Origin: Pseudomonas tructae
GTDB taxonomy: Bacteria > Pseudomonadota > Gammaproteobacteria > Pseudomonadales > Pseudomonadaceae
Assembly (NCBI RefSeq): GCF_004214895.1
Contig: NZ_CP035952.1
Coordinates: forward strand, 806,001 to 870,000
DNA length: 64,000 nucleotides
Reading direction: 5' to 3'
Shown here: piece by piece, positions 35,858 to 50,431 of the stretch
How positions within the stretch are numbered: position 1 is the stretch's first letter
How the letters are laid out: every line of letters begins with the position of its first letter
The notes under the pieces: generated by a model
Told to the model about the DNA's origin: nothing
What the model saw: the letters and a program-made list of their open reading frames with translations, nothing else
The model's database searches: none
Program-made: the position numbers and the translations under genes

Positions 35858-37291
35858 TCAGGGCCGGGCTTCGAAGTTGGCCTTGGCCGCTGCAGCCAGG
35901 TCTGGCGGCAGGAAGTCCTTGTCGGGGTTGTAGTCCGGTTTCAGATAACGGCTCAGGTCGCTCAGGTCCTGCGGGCTCAATGTGCCAGCAGCCTGTTTCA
36001 GGCGCAGGTTGTCGAGGATGTAGTCGTAGCGGGTGTTGTTGTAGTCACGCACCGAGGTGTACAGCTGGCGCTGGGCATCGAGCACGTCGACGATGTTGCG
36101 GGTACCGACCTGATAGCCGATTTCGGTGGCTTCCAGGGCGCTCTGGTTGGAGATGATCGACTGCTTGCGCGCTTGCACCTGTTCTACGTCGGTGTTCACC
36201 GCGCGGTGCAGGTTGCGGGTGTTTTCCACCACCTGGCGGCGCAGGCTTTCGCGTTGCTGTTCGCTCTGGCTCAGGCGCTGGTAGGCCTCTCGCACTTGCG
36301 AGCTGGTCAGGCCGCCGCTATAGATCGGGATGTTCAGTTGCAGGCCGATGCTGGTCTGCTCGACATCCCCGCTGTAGTTCTGCCCGGTGAGGTTGGGGTT
36401 GGTGAAGCCCAGGCTGTCGTTGTCGCCTTTCTGGTAGCGCGCGACCGCATCAACTGTCGGTGCGTGGCCGGCCTTGCGTTGGCGCAGGGTTTCCTCGGCG
36501 GCGCTGACCGCATAGTTGGTGGCCAGCAGGTTGAGGTTCTGCTTGCCGGCCGTCTCGACCCAGGCCTTGGCATCGTTAGGTGCTGGCACTTGCACCGGCA
36601 GGGTGTGGACAATGCCCTGGACCGAATTGTAGTCGCGGTTGGTCAGGGTGATCAGCGCCTCGAAGGCGTCGTCGACCCGGCGCTGGGCAACGATCCGGTT
36701 GGCCCGGGCGGTGTCATAGCTGGCCTGGGATTGCAGTACGTCGGTCTTGTCCGAAAGGCCAACGTCGAAGCGCTCGTTGGACTGGTCGAGCTGGCGTTTG
36801 AACGCCGCTTCCTCGGCCTTGGTCGAGGCCAGGGTGTCCTGGGCGCGCAGCACGGCGAAGTAGTTCTCGGCGCTTTGCAGGATCAGGTTCTGTTCGGTGG
36901 CCGACAGCTCCAGTGCTGCCTGTTCGTTGACCGCTTCGGCCGCCTGCAGCTGGAACCAGCGGTCCGCGCGGAAGATCGGCTGCGCCAGGGTCGCCTGCCA
37001 GGAATTGCCGCTGCGGTTGGCGGTGGCCGAAGGGCTGTCGATCTTGGTCCGGTTACTCATCATTTCGGCGCCGGCCGAGAGGTTCGGCAGCAACCCGGCA
37101 CGGGCCTGGGGCACTACTTCCTTCTGCGCGCCGTAGTTGGCTCGGGCGGCGGCCAGGTCGGCGTTATTGTTCACGGCTTCCTGATAGACACTGACCAGGT
37201 CGGTCTTCGCCGACAGGGGCGCATCTGCTGCCCAGGCCATTCCGTTGGTAGCACAAGACACGGCAAGGGCCAGTGAGAGTTTGCGCAGCAT
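35858..37291 (-). CDS. TolC-family outer membrane channel
   Basis: The product is 477 residues from ATG 37291, which starts a clear signal peptide (MLRKLSLALAVSCATNGMAWA, cleavage likely after WAAD); the in-frame extension upstream is not credible. Two outer-membrane-efflux repeats follow, with the TolC-like stretches DLVSVYQEAVNNNADL near the N-terminus and GYQVGTRNIVDVLDAQRQLY before the end. TolC trimers span outer membrane and periplasm and serve type I secretion and RND or ABC efflux. It sits alone between waaA and thiC, as in other pseudomonads. Confidence 0.92.
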   Translation of the reverse strand: MLRKLSLALAVSCATNGMAWAADAPLSAKTDLVSVYQEAVNNNADLAAARANYGAQKEVVPQARAGLLPNLSAGAEMMSNRTKIDSPSATANRSGNSWQATLAQPIFRADRWFQLQAAEAVNEQAALELSATEQNLILQSAENYFAVLRAQDTLASTKAEEAAFKRQLDQSNERFDVGLSDKTDVLQSQASYDTARANRIVAQRRVDDAFEALITLTNRDYNSVQGIVHTLPVQVPAPNDAKAWVETAGKQNLNLLATNYAVSAAEETLRQRKAGHAPTVDAVARYQKGDNDSLGFTNPNLTGQNYSGDVEQTSIGLQLNIPIYSGGLTSSQVREAYQRLSQSEQQRESLRRQVVENTRNLHRAVNTDVEQVQARKQSIISNQSALEATEIGYQVGTRNIVDVLDAQRQLYTSVRDYNNTRYDYILDNLRLKQAAGTLSPQDLSDLSRYLKPDYNPDKDFLPPDLAAAAKANFEARP

Positions 37292-37436
37292 AGGGCAATC
37301 CTTGAACGGTGAGAATTTCTGAACTGGTGAGTGTAGTTGTGCAGGCATTTCGCAACAATCCGCTATTTGCGCCATTTATCGTGTCCATGTCCAGATGCTT
37401 GGCTTTGCATGCCACTCCAGTCTAGACTGCCCACGT

Positions 37437-39581
<2,145 letters not shown>

Positions 39582-39584
39582 GCC

Positions 39585-39637
39585 GCATCGCGGGTCAAGC
39601 CCGCTCCTACGGTAGGAGCGGGCTTGCCCCGCGATAG
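39585..39637. repeat. REP inverted pair
   Basis: Two nearly perfect inverted REP units lie in the 98 bases between thiC and the permease gene; they could fold into a strong stem in a joint transcript. Confidence 0.85.
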
Positions 39638-39679
39638 GGCCCCGAAAAACAACAATTTCCTCCCTGTCGAGATCCCTTT

Positions 39680-40972
39680 GTGAGCACTCCCAGCCAGTTT
39701 TCCCCCGATCACCCGGTCAGCGCCGAGCAACGCGTGCTCAGTGGCCGCGACCTCTGTTCCCTGTGGTTTTCCCTCGGCATCGGCCTGATGGTGCTGCAGA
39801 CCGGCGCCTTGCTCGGCCCCGGCCTGGGCCTGGCCAATGCCGTGCTGGCGATCATTGTCGGTACCAGCGTGGGCGTTTTGCTGCTGGCAGCGGTGGGTGT
39901 CATCGGCAGCGACACCGGCCTGTCTTCGATGGCCGCCTTGCGCCGCAGCCTGGGCCGCAACGGCGCGCGCCTGCCCGCCATGCTCAACTTGCTGCAACTG
40001 ATCGGCTGGGGCTCGTTTGAAATCATCGTCATGCGCGACGCCGCCAGCCTGTTGGGCGCGCGCGCCTTCGGCGAGGGTAGTGCGCTGACCAATCCATTGC
40101 TGTGGACCTTGTGCTTCGGCGCTTTGGCCACGTTGCTGGCGGTCAGCGGGCCCTTGACCTTCGTGCGCAAGGTCCTGCGCAAATGGGGCATCTGGCTGCT
40201 GATCGGTGCCTGCCTGTGGCTGACCTGGAATCTGTTTGCCAAGGCCGATCTGGCCGCGCTGTGGGCGCGGGCCGGCGATGGCTCGATGCCGCTGGCGATC
40301 GGCATCGACATTGCGATTGCCATGCCGCTTTCGTGGTTGCCGCTGATTGCCGACTATTCACGCTTCAGCCAGCGTGCCAGCCGCGTATTTGCCGGCACGG
40401 CGCTGGGCTACTTCGTGGGCAACGTGTGGATGATGAGCCTGGGTGTGGCCTACACCCTGGCGTTTGCCCCGGCCGGCGAGGTCAATACTCTGCTGCTGGC
40501 GCTGGCCGGTGCGGGCCTGGGTATTCCGCTGCTGCTGATCCTGCTCGACGAGTCGGAAAAGGCCTTTGCCGATATTCACTCGGCGGCCGTCTCCAGCGGT
40601 TTGCTGGTACGCCTGAAAGTCGAGCACCTGGCCCTGGTCATCGGCCTGCTCTGCACCCTGATCGCCAGCTTCGCGCCGCTGGCGCAGTACCAGAACTTCC
40701 TCTTGCTGATCGGCTCGGTGTTTGCACCACTGTTCGGTGTGGTACTGGTCGATCACTTTATCGTCCGTCGCCGCCGCAGCGACGCCAGCCCGATCCATAG
40801 CCTGCACTGGCCGGCATTGTTGGCTTGGGCGATGGGTGTCGCGGCTTACCATCTGCTGGCGCACTTTGCGCCCAATGTCGGTTCGACCCTGCCGGCCCTG
40901 CTGCTGGCAGGTTTGGTCTACTGGGCTGCCGCGCCAGCGGTCAACCGCGGCCGGGAAACAACGCCGGCTTGA
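39680..40972 (+). CDS. cytX: NCS1-family permease, probable hydroxymethylpyrimidine transporter CytX
   Basis: The 430-residue protein with about 12 transmembrane helices belongs to the cytosine/purine NCS1 family (LCSLWFSLGIGLMVLQTGAL, IAMPLSWLPLIADYSRFSQR). The start is GTG 39680, with a weak ribosome site. CytX proteins are repeatedly found next to thiamine genes and are predicted to import hydroxymethylpyrimidine, which fits the position after thiC. Cytosine or another pyrimidine remains possible. Its last 32 bases overlap the convergent RsiV-like gene. Confidence 0.78.
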   Translation: MSTPSQFSPDHPVSAEQRVLSGRDLCSLWFSLGIGLMVLQTGALLGPGLGLANAVLAIIVGTSVGVLLLAAVGVIGSDTGLSSMAALRRSLGRNGARLPAMLNLLQLIGWGSFEIIVMRDAASLLGARAFGEGSALTNPLLWTLCFGALATLLAVSGPLTFVRKVLRKWGIWLLIGACLWLTWNLFAKADLAALWARAGDGSMPLAIGIDIAIAMPLSWLPLIADYSRFSQRASRVFAGTALGYFVGNVWMMSLGVAYTLAFAPAGEVNTLLLALAGAGLGIPLLLILLDESEKAFADIHSAAVSSGLLVRLKVEHLALVIGLLCTLIASFAPLAQYQNFLLLIGSVFAPLFGVVLVDHFIVRRRRSDASPIHSLHWPALLAWAMGVAAYHLLAHFAPNVGSTLPALLLAGLVYWAAAPAVNRGRETTPA

Positions 40973-41687
40973 TCACGCCGTTCAGGCGCGGGTAGGGTAT
41001 TTTCAGCTCGATGTGGCCCATGGAGTACGGGGCGATGGCATAGACCTCGTACTTCAGCACCACCGCGCCATAGGTCAGGGCGATGTGCGGGGTCTGGCGG
41101 AACGGCCAGGTCTTGACGAACTCGGCGTCCTTGTCCATGCCGGTGCTGATCAGCCAGCCTTTGTGGGCTTCTTCGGCGGTTTTCCAGAAGGTCGCTTCCT
41201 GGCCCGGCACCAGCATGTCCTGCAGGGTCAGCACCTTGTCCTGCTGGCGCGAATAGTTGATGAAGCCGCGCCCGGGCATGCCATGAGCGCCGCCGGTGTC
41301 CAGGTAGCTGGACAACTCGATGATCACCAGACCGTCATGCTGCTCGCGTACCTTGGCTTGCAGGTAGCTGCTGTTGCGGCTTTGCGCGCTGGCCATGAAC
41401 TGCTCTTCATAGGCTTTGAGCGAGCCGGGCAGGGCGCTGCGCTCGTTGTCCTGGGTCAGCTGCAGCAGGCGCTTCTCGACGATCCCGTCCAGCTTGGGGT
41501 TGGCCGGGAAGTGAATGGTGTCGATGTTGACCAGCGGGCAATCGGCAGTGCTGCAACCGGGCTTGATGTGCTCCCAGCGGTCGCGCTTGACCTCCAGCGG
41601 CGTGCGCATGTTGGGCTGGAACAGGCTCTGACAAGCGCCCAGAGCCAGGGCCAGCACGGCCACGGATGTCAGTTTCACAAGCGTCAT
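40941..41687 (-). CDS. RsiV/DUF3298-like lipoprotein
   Basis: The product is 248 residues from ATG 41687, giving a lipoprotein signal (MTLVKLTSVAVLALALGAC, lipobox LGAC). The rest resembles DUF3298/RsiV-type periplasmic domains, including SSYLDTGGAHGMPGRGFINY and LTYGAVVLKYEVYAIAPYSMG. In Bacillus, RsiV binds lysozyme, but this protein lacks a sigma-binding cytoplasmic part and is more likely an envelope protein of unknown role. Confidence 0.75.
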   Translation of the reverse strand: MTLVKLTSVAVLALALGACQSLFQPNMRTPLEVKRDRWEHIKPGCSTADCPLVNIDTIHFPANPKLDGIVEKRLLQLTQDNERSALPGSLKAYEEQFMASAQSRNSSYLQAKVREQHDGLVIIELSSYLDTGGAHGMPGRGFINYSRQQDKVLTLQDMLVPGQEATFWKTAEEAHKGWLISTGMDKDAEFVKTWPFRQTPHIALTYGAVVLKYEVYAIAPYSMGHIELKIPYPRLNGVIKPALFPGRG

Positions 41688-41872
41688 GATGATCCTTGTA
41701 AGCAAAGGTGATCGGACTTGGACCGTCGGCAAGGCCGTCAGTTCGCCACTAAGCTGAATAGACCAGCGGGCTGCCTATCCTCGCAGCCTGGACGGTATCT
41801 TTAAAGAGGTGAAACACGGCGGTGCGCAGGTTAGGATGGCGCGATGCGGTAAATGAGGTAATGAGGATTCCC

Positions 41873-42493
41873 ATGTCAGAGACGTTTAACAACGCAACGC
41901 CCACCAAGGTCGAGATTGCCGATCAGGTCATTTGCTACAAGGGCTTTTACCGCCTCGACAAGCTGCGCCTGCGCCATGAGCTGTTTGCCGGTGGCATGAG
42001 TCGCGAAATCAGTCGTGAGCTGTTCGTGCGCCACGATGCGGTCTGTGTGTTGCCCTATGACGCCGTGCGCGATGAAGTGGTGTTGATCGAGCAGTTTCGA
42101 GTCGGTGCCGTCGGCAAGGTCGAGAATCCCTGGCTGATCGAACTGGTCGCCGGTCTGATCGACAAGGACGAGCAACCGGAAGAAGTTGCACACCGCGAGG
42201 CCGAGGAGGAAGCTGGGCTTGTGTTCAGTACGCTGTGGCCTATGACCCGGTATTTCCCGTCACCGGGCGGCAGCGACGAGTTTGTGCATCTGTTTCTGGG
42301 TCGTTGCAGCAGCGAAGGGGCTGGAGGCCTGCACGGTCTGGAGGAAGAGGCCGAGGACATTCGCGTGAGGGTCTGGGCGTTCGAGGATGCGCTGCAGGCT
42401 GTGCGCGACGGCAAAATTGCCAACGCGGCAACCATCATTGCCTTGCAATGGCTGGCCTTGAACCGCGCTGAAGTCAGGGGGCTATGGTCGTGA
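41873..42493 (+). CDS. nudF: ADP-ribose pyrophosphatase NudF
   Basis: The 206-residue Nudix hydrolase starts at ATG 41873 (MSETFNNATPTKVE). A complete Nudix box, starting GLIDKDEQPEEVAHREAEEE, binds the catalytic metals. It hydrolyses ADP-ribose to AMP and ribose 5-phosphate. Its 3' end overlaps the DUF1249 gene by 10 bases, starting the cluster nudF - DUF1249 - cpdA - yqiA - parE, the same order as in enterobacteria (nudF-yqiB-cpdA-yqiA-parE). Confidence 0.93.
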   Translation: MSETFNNATPTKVEIADQVICYKGFYRLDKLRLRHELFAGGMSREISRELFVRHDAVCVLPYDAVRDEVVLIEQFRVGAVGKVENPWLIELVAGLIDKDEQPEEVAHREAEEEAGLVFSTLWPMTRYFPSPGGSDEFVHLFLGRCSSEGAGGLHGLEEEAEDIRVRVWAFEDALQAVRDGKIANAATIIALQWLALNRAEVRGLWS

Positions 42494-42936
42494 ATCTGCT
42501 GCGCGAGCGCTACCGGGTCGATCTGGTCGGGTTGCAGGCTGCCTGCGAGGCCAACTATGCGCGCTTGATGCGCCTGTTGCCCGATATGCGCAGTACCCAA
42601 AGCTCGCGCCGGATCGGCATGACCCAGGGCGACCAGATGCTGGGCGTGCTGGTCCTTGATGTAGTGCTCGCCTGCCCCTACACCACCACCTTGCGGGTAC
42701 GCCAGGAGCACAGCCTGCCCTGGCTGCCGGTGCCGCAGCTGGAGGTGCAGGTCTACCACGACGCACGCATGGCCGAAGTGGTTAGCGCCGAGCACGCACG
42801 GCGTTTTCGCAGTATCTATCCGTACCCCAACGCGGCCATGCACCAGCCGGACGAAAAAGCTCAGCTCAATCTGTTCCTCGGTGAATGGTTGAGCCACTGC
42901 CTGGCCTGTGGCCATGAGTTGGCCGTCGTTCGCTGA
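42484..42936 (+). CDS. DUF1249 (YqiB-like) protein
   Basis: This 150-residue protein of unknown function contains the conserved CEANYARLMRLLPD region and MAEVVSAEHARRFRSIYPYPN. It overlaps nudF and precedes cpdA, the same place as E. coli yqiB. No catalytic motif is evident. Confidence 0.88.
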   Translation: MVVNLLRERYRVDLVGLQAACEANYARLMRLLPDMRSTQSSRRIGMTQGDQMLGVLVLDVVLACPYTTTLRVRQEHSLPWLPVPQLEVQVYHDARMAEVVSAEHARRFRSIYPYPNAAMHQPDEKAQLNLFLGEWLSHCLACGHELAVVR

Positions 42937-43020
42937 AATGTGATGGCCGTCGTTTTCGAGTATTTGCTCAAGCGCCGCCAGCCGCCATAATCGCGCTGAA
43001 TCCGTTCAAGGAGTCGGCCC

Positions 43021-43836
43021 TTGCCGCAACCATCGATCCCCCTTAGCGACGCGCCGGTGTACCTGGTGCAACTGACCGACAGTCACCTGTTTGCCGACCC
43101 GCAAGGCACGTTGCTGGGCATGAATACCCGCGACAGCCTGCAGCGCGTGATCGAACGGGTGCGGGACGAGCAGCCGCGGATCGACCTGGTGCTGGCGACC
43201 GGCGACCTGACCCAGGATGGATCGCTGGAGTCCTACACCTGTTTTCGTGAAATGACGGAAAATCTCGGGGCCCCGGCGCGCTGGCTTGCTGGCAACCATG
43301 ACGAGCCGCTGCCGATGGAGCAGGCAGCGCAAGGCACTGACTTGCTCAAACCCGTTGTGGACATGGGCAATTGGCGCATCCTGATGCTCAACTCGGCAGT
43401 GCCCGGCTCGGTGCCGGGATTGCTCGGTGACGACCAGCTCAGCTTGCTCGAGCGCGCATTGCGCGAAGCCCCCGAGCGCCATTGCCTGATCTGTTTCCAT
43501 CACCAGCCGGTGTCTATCAACTGTGCCTGGATGGCGCCGATTGGCTTGCGCAACGCCGATGTGCTGTTTGCTTTGCTGAAAGGTTATCCACAGGTGCGTG
43601 CCTTGCTCTGGGGGCATATCCATCAGGAATGGGACCAGATACGCGAGGGTGTGCGGCTATTGGCCTCACCTTCGACCTGTATTCAGTTCGAGCCGGGCAG
43701 CGAAGACTTCAAGGTCGGCGAACAGGCTCCCGGCTACCGCTGGCTGCGCCTGCTGCCGGACGGTTCGATCGACACCGGCGTGTCGCGGGTGACTGACTTT
43801 GAATTCACTGTCGACTACGAAGGCGACGGCTATTAA
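43021..43836 (+). CDS. cpdA: 3',5'-cyclic-AMP phosphodiesterase CpdA
   Basis: The 271-residue metallophosphatase hydrolyses cAMP. All metal-binding motifs are visible in order: LTDSHLF, GDLTQDG, GNHDE, FHHQP and GHIHQEW. It begins with TTG at 43021, supported by AAGGAG eight bases upstream. It should modulate Vfr/CRP signalling. It sits in the nudF-parE cluster. Confidence 0.93.
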   Translation: MPQPSIPLSDAPVYLVQLTDSHLFADPQGTLLGMNTRDSLQRVIERVRDEQPRIDLVLATGDLTQDGSLESYTCFREMTENLGAPARWLAGNHDEPLPMEQAAQGTDLLKPVVDMGNWRILMLNSAVPGSVPGLLGDDQLSLLERALREAPERHCLICFHHQPVSINCAWMAPIGLRNADVLFALLKGYPQVRALLWGHIHQEWDQIREGVRLLASPSTCIQFEPGSEDFKVGEQAPGYRWLRLLPDGSIDTGVSRVTDFEFTVDYEGDGY

Positions 43837-43938
43837 GTGTTGCCAAATCGCTGAAACTGCTCCATCTGCCTTCGAACAGGCTAAAATGCGCGCTTTCCTG
43901 CCTGGTAGCCCAGGCACTCACGGTGCATCGGGGGCGGC

Positions 43939-44547
43939 ATGTCGGGTTCGATTCTCTATATTCACGGGTTCAACAGCGCGCCGTCGTCGAAAAAGGCCTG
44001 CCAGCTGGTAGCGGTGATGGCGCAGATGGGGTTGGGCGAGCGCCTGCGGGTACCGGCCCTTCATCATCACCCACGCCAGGCCATCGCCCAGCTGGAGGCC
44101 GCCATTGCCGAGCTCGAATCGCCATTACTGGTCGGCAGCTCCCTTGGCGGCTACTATGCCACCCACCTGGCCGAGCGCCACGGGCTCAAGGCCTTGCTGG
44201 TCAACCCGGCAGTCAACCCGCACCGGCTGTTCGACGGCTACCTTGGGCCCCAGCAAAACCTCTACACCGGCGAAACCTGGGAACTGACTCTGGACCACGT
44301 GCAGGCTCTGGCCGAGCTGGAAGTCCCGGCGCCAGTGGATGCCGGGCGCTTTCAAGTGTGGCTGCAAACCGCCGATGAAACCCTGGACTACCGCCAGGCC
44401 GAGCAGTTCTACCGCGGGTGTGCGCTGCGCATCCAGGCCGGTGGCGATCACAGCTACCAGGGGTTTGCCGAACGCCTGCCAGCCCTGCTGAGCTTTGCCG
44501 GTATTGCCCCGCAGCAGTATCAAGCACTCGATTTTTCTGTATTTTGA
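43939..44547 (+). CDS. YqiA-like alpha/beta hydrolase esterase
   Basis: The 202-residue hydrolase has the nucleophile motif GSSLGGYYA, the oxyanion-loop opening YIHGFNSAPSSKK and a C-terminal GGDHSYQGF carrying the catalytic histidine. E. coli YqiA cleaves short acyl-CoA and p-nitrophenyl esters; the natural substrate is unknown. It lies between cpdA and parE, as in E. coli. Confidence 0.88.
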   Translation: MSGSILYIHGFNSAPSSKKACQLVAVMAQMGLGERLRVPALHHHPRQAIAQLEAAIAELESPLLVGSSLGGYYATHLAERHGLKALLVNPAVNPHRLFDGYLGPQQNLYTGETWELTLDHVQALAELEVPAPVDAGRFQVWLQTADETLDYRQAEQFYRGCALRIQAGGDHSYQGFAERLPALLSFAGIAPQQYQALDFSVF

Positions 44548-44583
44548 TAACCTATTTTCACCCACGACTGACGACGAGACCCC

Positions 44584-46488
44584 ATGGCCATTCCCAGCGC
44601 TAGTGCCTATAACGCAGACGCCATCGAAGTCCTCTCCGGCCTTGACCCGGTGCGCAAGCGCCCGGGGATGTACACCGATACCAGCCGGCCGAACCACCTG
44701 GCCCAGGAAGTGATCGACAACAGTGTCGACGAAGCCCTGGCCGGGCACGCCAAGTCGGTTCAGGTGATCCTGCACGCCGACCATTCCCTGGAAGTGTCCG
44801 ACGACGGTCGCGGCATGCCGGTGGACATTCACCCTGAAGAAGGCGTATCCGGGGTCGAGCTGATCCTTACCAAGCTGCACGCTGGCGGCAAGTTCTCCAA
44901 CAAGAACTACCAGTTCTCCGGTGGTCTGCACGGGGTGGGTATTTCGGTGGTCAACGCCTTGTCCAGCCAGGTGCGGGTCAAGGTCAAGCGCGACGGCAAC
45001 GAATACCAAATGACCTTCGCCGATGGCTACAAGGCCACCGAGCTGGAAGTGGTCGGCAGCGTTGGCAAGCGCAACACTGGCACCAGTGTGTACTTCGCCC
45101 CGGATCCAAAGTATTTCGACTCGCCGAAATTCTCCATCAGCCGCCTCAAGCACGTGCTCAAGGCCAAGGCGGTGTTGTGCCCGGGGCTGCTGGTCAGCTT
45201 CGAAGACAAAGGCACCGGCGAGAAGGTCGAGTGGCACTACGAAGACGGCCTGCGTTCCTACCTGGTCGATTCGGTCAGTGACTTTCTGCGTCTGCCTGAC
45301 GAGCCGTTCTGCGGCAGCCTGGCCGGTAACAAGGAAGCGGTCGACTGGGCCCTGCTGTGGCTGCCCGAAGGCGGCGACAGCGTTCAGGAAAGCTACGTCA
45401 ACCTGATCCCCACCGCCCAGGGTGGTACTCACGTCAACGGCCTGCGCCAGGGCCTGCTCGATGCCATGCGCGAATTCTGCGAGTTTCGCAACCTGTTGCC
45501 GCGCGGCGTCAAGCTGGCGCCCGAAGACGTCTGGGAGCGCATCAGCTTTGTGCTCTCGATGAAGATGCAGGAACCGCAGTTCTCCGGGCAGACCAAAGAG
45601 CGCCTGTCCTCGCGCGAGGCCGCTGCGTTCGTCTCCGGTGTGGTCAAGGATGCCTTCAGCCTGTGGCTCAACGCTCATCCCGAGCTGGGCATGCAACTGG
45701 CGGAACTGGCCATCAACAACGCTGGCCGGCGCCTGAAGGCGAGCAAGAAAGTCGAGCGCAAGCGCGTCACCCAGGGCCCGGCACTGCCAGGCAAGCTGGC
45801 GGACTGCGCCGGGCAGGACCCGATGCGCGCTGAACTGTTCCTGGTCGAGGGTGACTCCGCCGGTGGTTCGGCCAAACAGGCGCGGGACAAGGAGTTCCAG
45901 GCGATCCTGCCGCTGCGCGGCAAGATCCTCAACACCTGGGAAGTCGATGGTGGCGAAGTTCTGGCCAGTCAGGAAGTGCACAACATTGCCGTGGCCATTG
46001 GGGTCGACCCGGGGGCTGCGGACATGAGCCAGTTGCGCTATGGCAAGATCTGCATCCTCGCCGACGCCGACTCCGACGGCCTGCACATCGCAACGCTGCT
46101 CTGTGCGCTGTTCGTCCAGCACTTCCGCCCGCTGGTCGAGGCCGGCCACGTGTATGTGGCCATGCCACCGCTGTACCGCATAGACCTGGGCAAGGAAATC
46201 TACTACGCCCTGGACGAAGCCGAACGCGATGGCATCCTCGACCGCCTGGTGGCCGAGAAGAAACGCGGCAAGCCGCAGGTCACCCGCTTCAAGGGCCTGG
46301 GTGAGATGAACCCGCCGCAGTTGCGTGAAACCACCATGGACCCGAACACCCGGCGCCTGGTCCAGCTGACCCTGGAAGATCTGGAGGGCACCCGCGAAAT
46401 CATGGACATGCTACTGGCCAAGAAGCGTGCAAGTGATCGCAAGAGCTGGCTGGAATCCAAGGGTAACCTGGCCGAGGTCCTGGCTTGA
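44584..46488 (+). CDS. parE: DNA topoisomerase IV subunit B ParE
   Basis: The 634-residue ATPase subunit of topoisomerase IV decatenates chromosomes with ParC. The GHKL ATPase domain shows VRKRPGMYTDTSRPNHL and EVIDNSVDEAL; the TOPRIM domain shows LVEGDSAGGSAKQARD and the DADSDG metal site. Length matches P. aeruginosa ParE. Its final TGA overlaps the TTG of the next gene. Confidence 0.97.
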   Translation: MAIPSASAYNADAIEVLSGLDPVRKRPGMYTDTSRPNHLAQEVIDNSVDEALAGHAKSVQVILHADHSLEVSDDGRGMPVDIHPEEGVSGVELILTKLHAGGKFSNKNYQFSGGLHGVGISVVNALSSQVRVKVKRDGNEYQMTFADGYKATELEVVGSVGKRNTGTSVYFAPDPKYFDSPKFSISRLKHVLKAKAVLCPGLLVSFEDKGTGEKVEWHYEDGLRSYLVDSVSDFLRLPDEPFCGSLAGNKEAVDWALLWLPEGGDSVQESYVNLIPTAQGGTHVNGLRQGLLDAMREFCEFRNLLPRGVKLAPEDVWERISFVLSMKMQEPQFSGQTKERLSSREAAAFVSGVVKDAFSLWLNAHPELGMQLAELAINNAGRRLKASKKVERKRVTQGPALPGKLADCAGQDPMRAELFLVEGDSAGGSAKQARDKEFQAILPLRGKILNTWEVDGGEVLASQEVHNIAVAIGVDPGAADMSQLRYGKICILADADSDGLHIATLLCALFVQHFRPLVEAGHVYVAMPPLYRIDLGKEIYYALDEAERDGILDRLVAEKKRGKPQVTRFKGLGEMNPPQLRETTMDPNTRRLVQLTLEDLEGTREIMDMLLAKKRASDRKSWLESKGNLAEVLA

Positions 46489-47467
46489 TACGTCTGGCCC
46501 TGACCGCAGCACTGGCGCTGTTGTCGCTTTCTGCATTGGCAGCGCCGTGGCCGGAACTCAAGCTGGTCGCCGAGCATCCTGTCGAAGGTATGCGCGGTGG
46601 CAACCTGTCCGGCTTGAGCGAGTGCCGCGGCGATTTGTGGGCGGTTTCCGACCGTGACGACGAACTGCTCTATCGTCTGGAGACTTCGGCCGCTGTGTGG
46701 CAAGCCGAAGCGGTGCACATGGCTGTACCGCCAGTTCCGGACAGCGGCCTGCCCTGGGGCTTGCGCTCGCGCACCTGGGCCGCTTCGCAGGTGCGAGGCG
46801 GCGAGCTGGATTTTGAAGGCATCAGCTGCGATGCCGCCGGCAATCACTACCTCGTCAGCGAAGCCCATGCGGCGGTGCTGCAGGTGCCGGTGGAGGGCCA
46901 GCCCAACTGGCTGAAGATCGACCCGAGCATGGTCCGCCAGGCACGGGCCAGTGGCATGTTGCTGCATTTCAATGCACTGTTCGAAGGCCTGGCGGTGAGC
47001 CCGGCCGGTGACCGTATCTGGCTGGCGGCCGAGCGCGAACGCCGCGGCCTGCTGCTGATCAATCGCCAGCAAACCACCTGGAACTGTGGCAATGGCTGTG
47101 TGCTGCTCAGCGAAGCCGGGGTCGAGATGCAGCCGGCGCAAATGGCCAAGCCGCGGCCGGTGTCGCGCGACTTTGCCGACCTTGCACTGTTCAACGACAA
47201 GCTGTTCACCCTGGAGCGCAACGCCTACCGCATCTGCCGGCGCGATGCGCAAACGGCCAAGGTCGAACGTTGCTGGTCGTTTGCCGCCGATGCCCTGGCC
47301 GAACCTCGACGTTATTCACAGCCCTTCGGCCTGGCCGAAGCGCTGGTGATCGATGCAAAAGGCGCCTGGATCGGCCTCGACAACAATGGCGCGACCCGCC
47401 AGGACGGTGAATCGCGACCGATCGTCTGGCGCTTTGCCGCACCGGCCGGTGGCTGGAGTGCCAAATC

Positions 47468-47471
<4 letters not shown>
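46485..47471 (+). CDS. Exported esterase-like (phytase-like beta-propeller) protein
   Basis: The 328-residue protein has an N-terminal signal peptide (MIRLALTAALALLSLSALAAP) and repeated short beta motifs such as NLSGLSECRGDLWAVSDRDDE, ELDFEGISCDAAGNHYLVSE and FEGLAVSPAGDRIWLAAE. These resemble the family named for esterase-like activity of phytase. It starts at TTG 46485 overlapping the parE stop (TTGA), so translation is coupled. No enzymatic activity can be claimed from sequence. Confidence 0.78.
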
Positions 47472-50255
<2,784 letters not shown>

Positions 50256-50431
50256 GCCGGGTTAGACACCCTGTACGGGTACTTTCGTGCCCGTTCGCGG
50301 TTGAAACACTGGAGTCGAGCCGTTATTTCGCGGATGATAGGCCCCTTGCGGTACCAGCGTGGCTGTGTATCCAAACGAATCTATATGAGTATCACTGCGG
50401 TTTGCCTTGTGGCGACCGCCTGGATGGGATG

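Noticed and set aside
44125..46149. Long minus-strand frame over parE
   Set aside because: Shadow of parE with no motifs or ribosome site.
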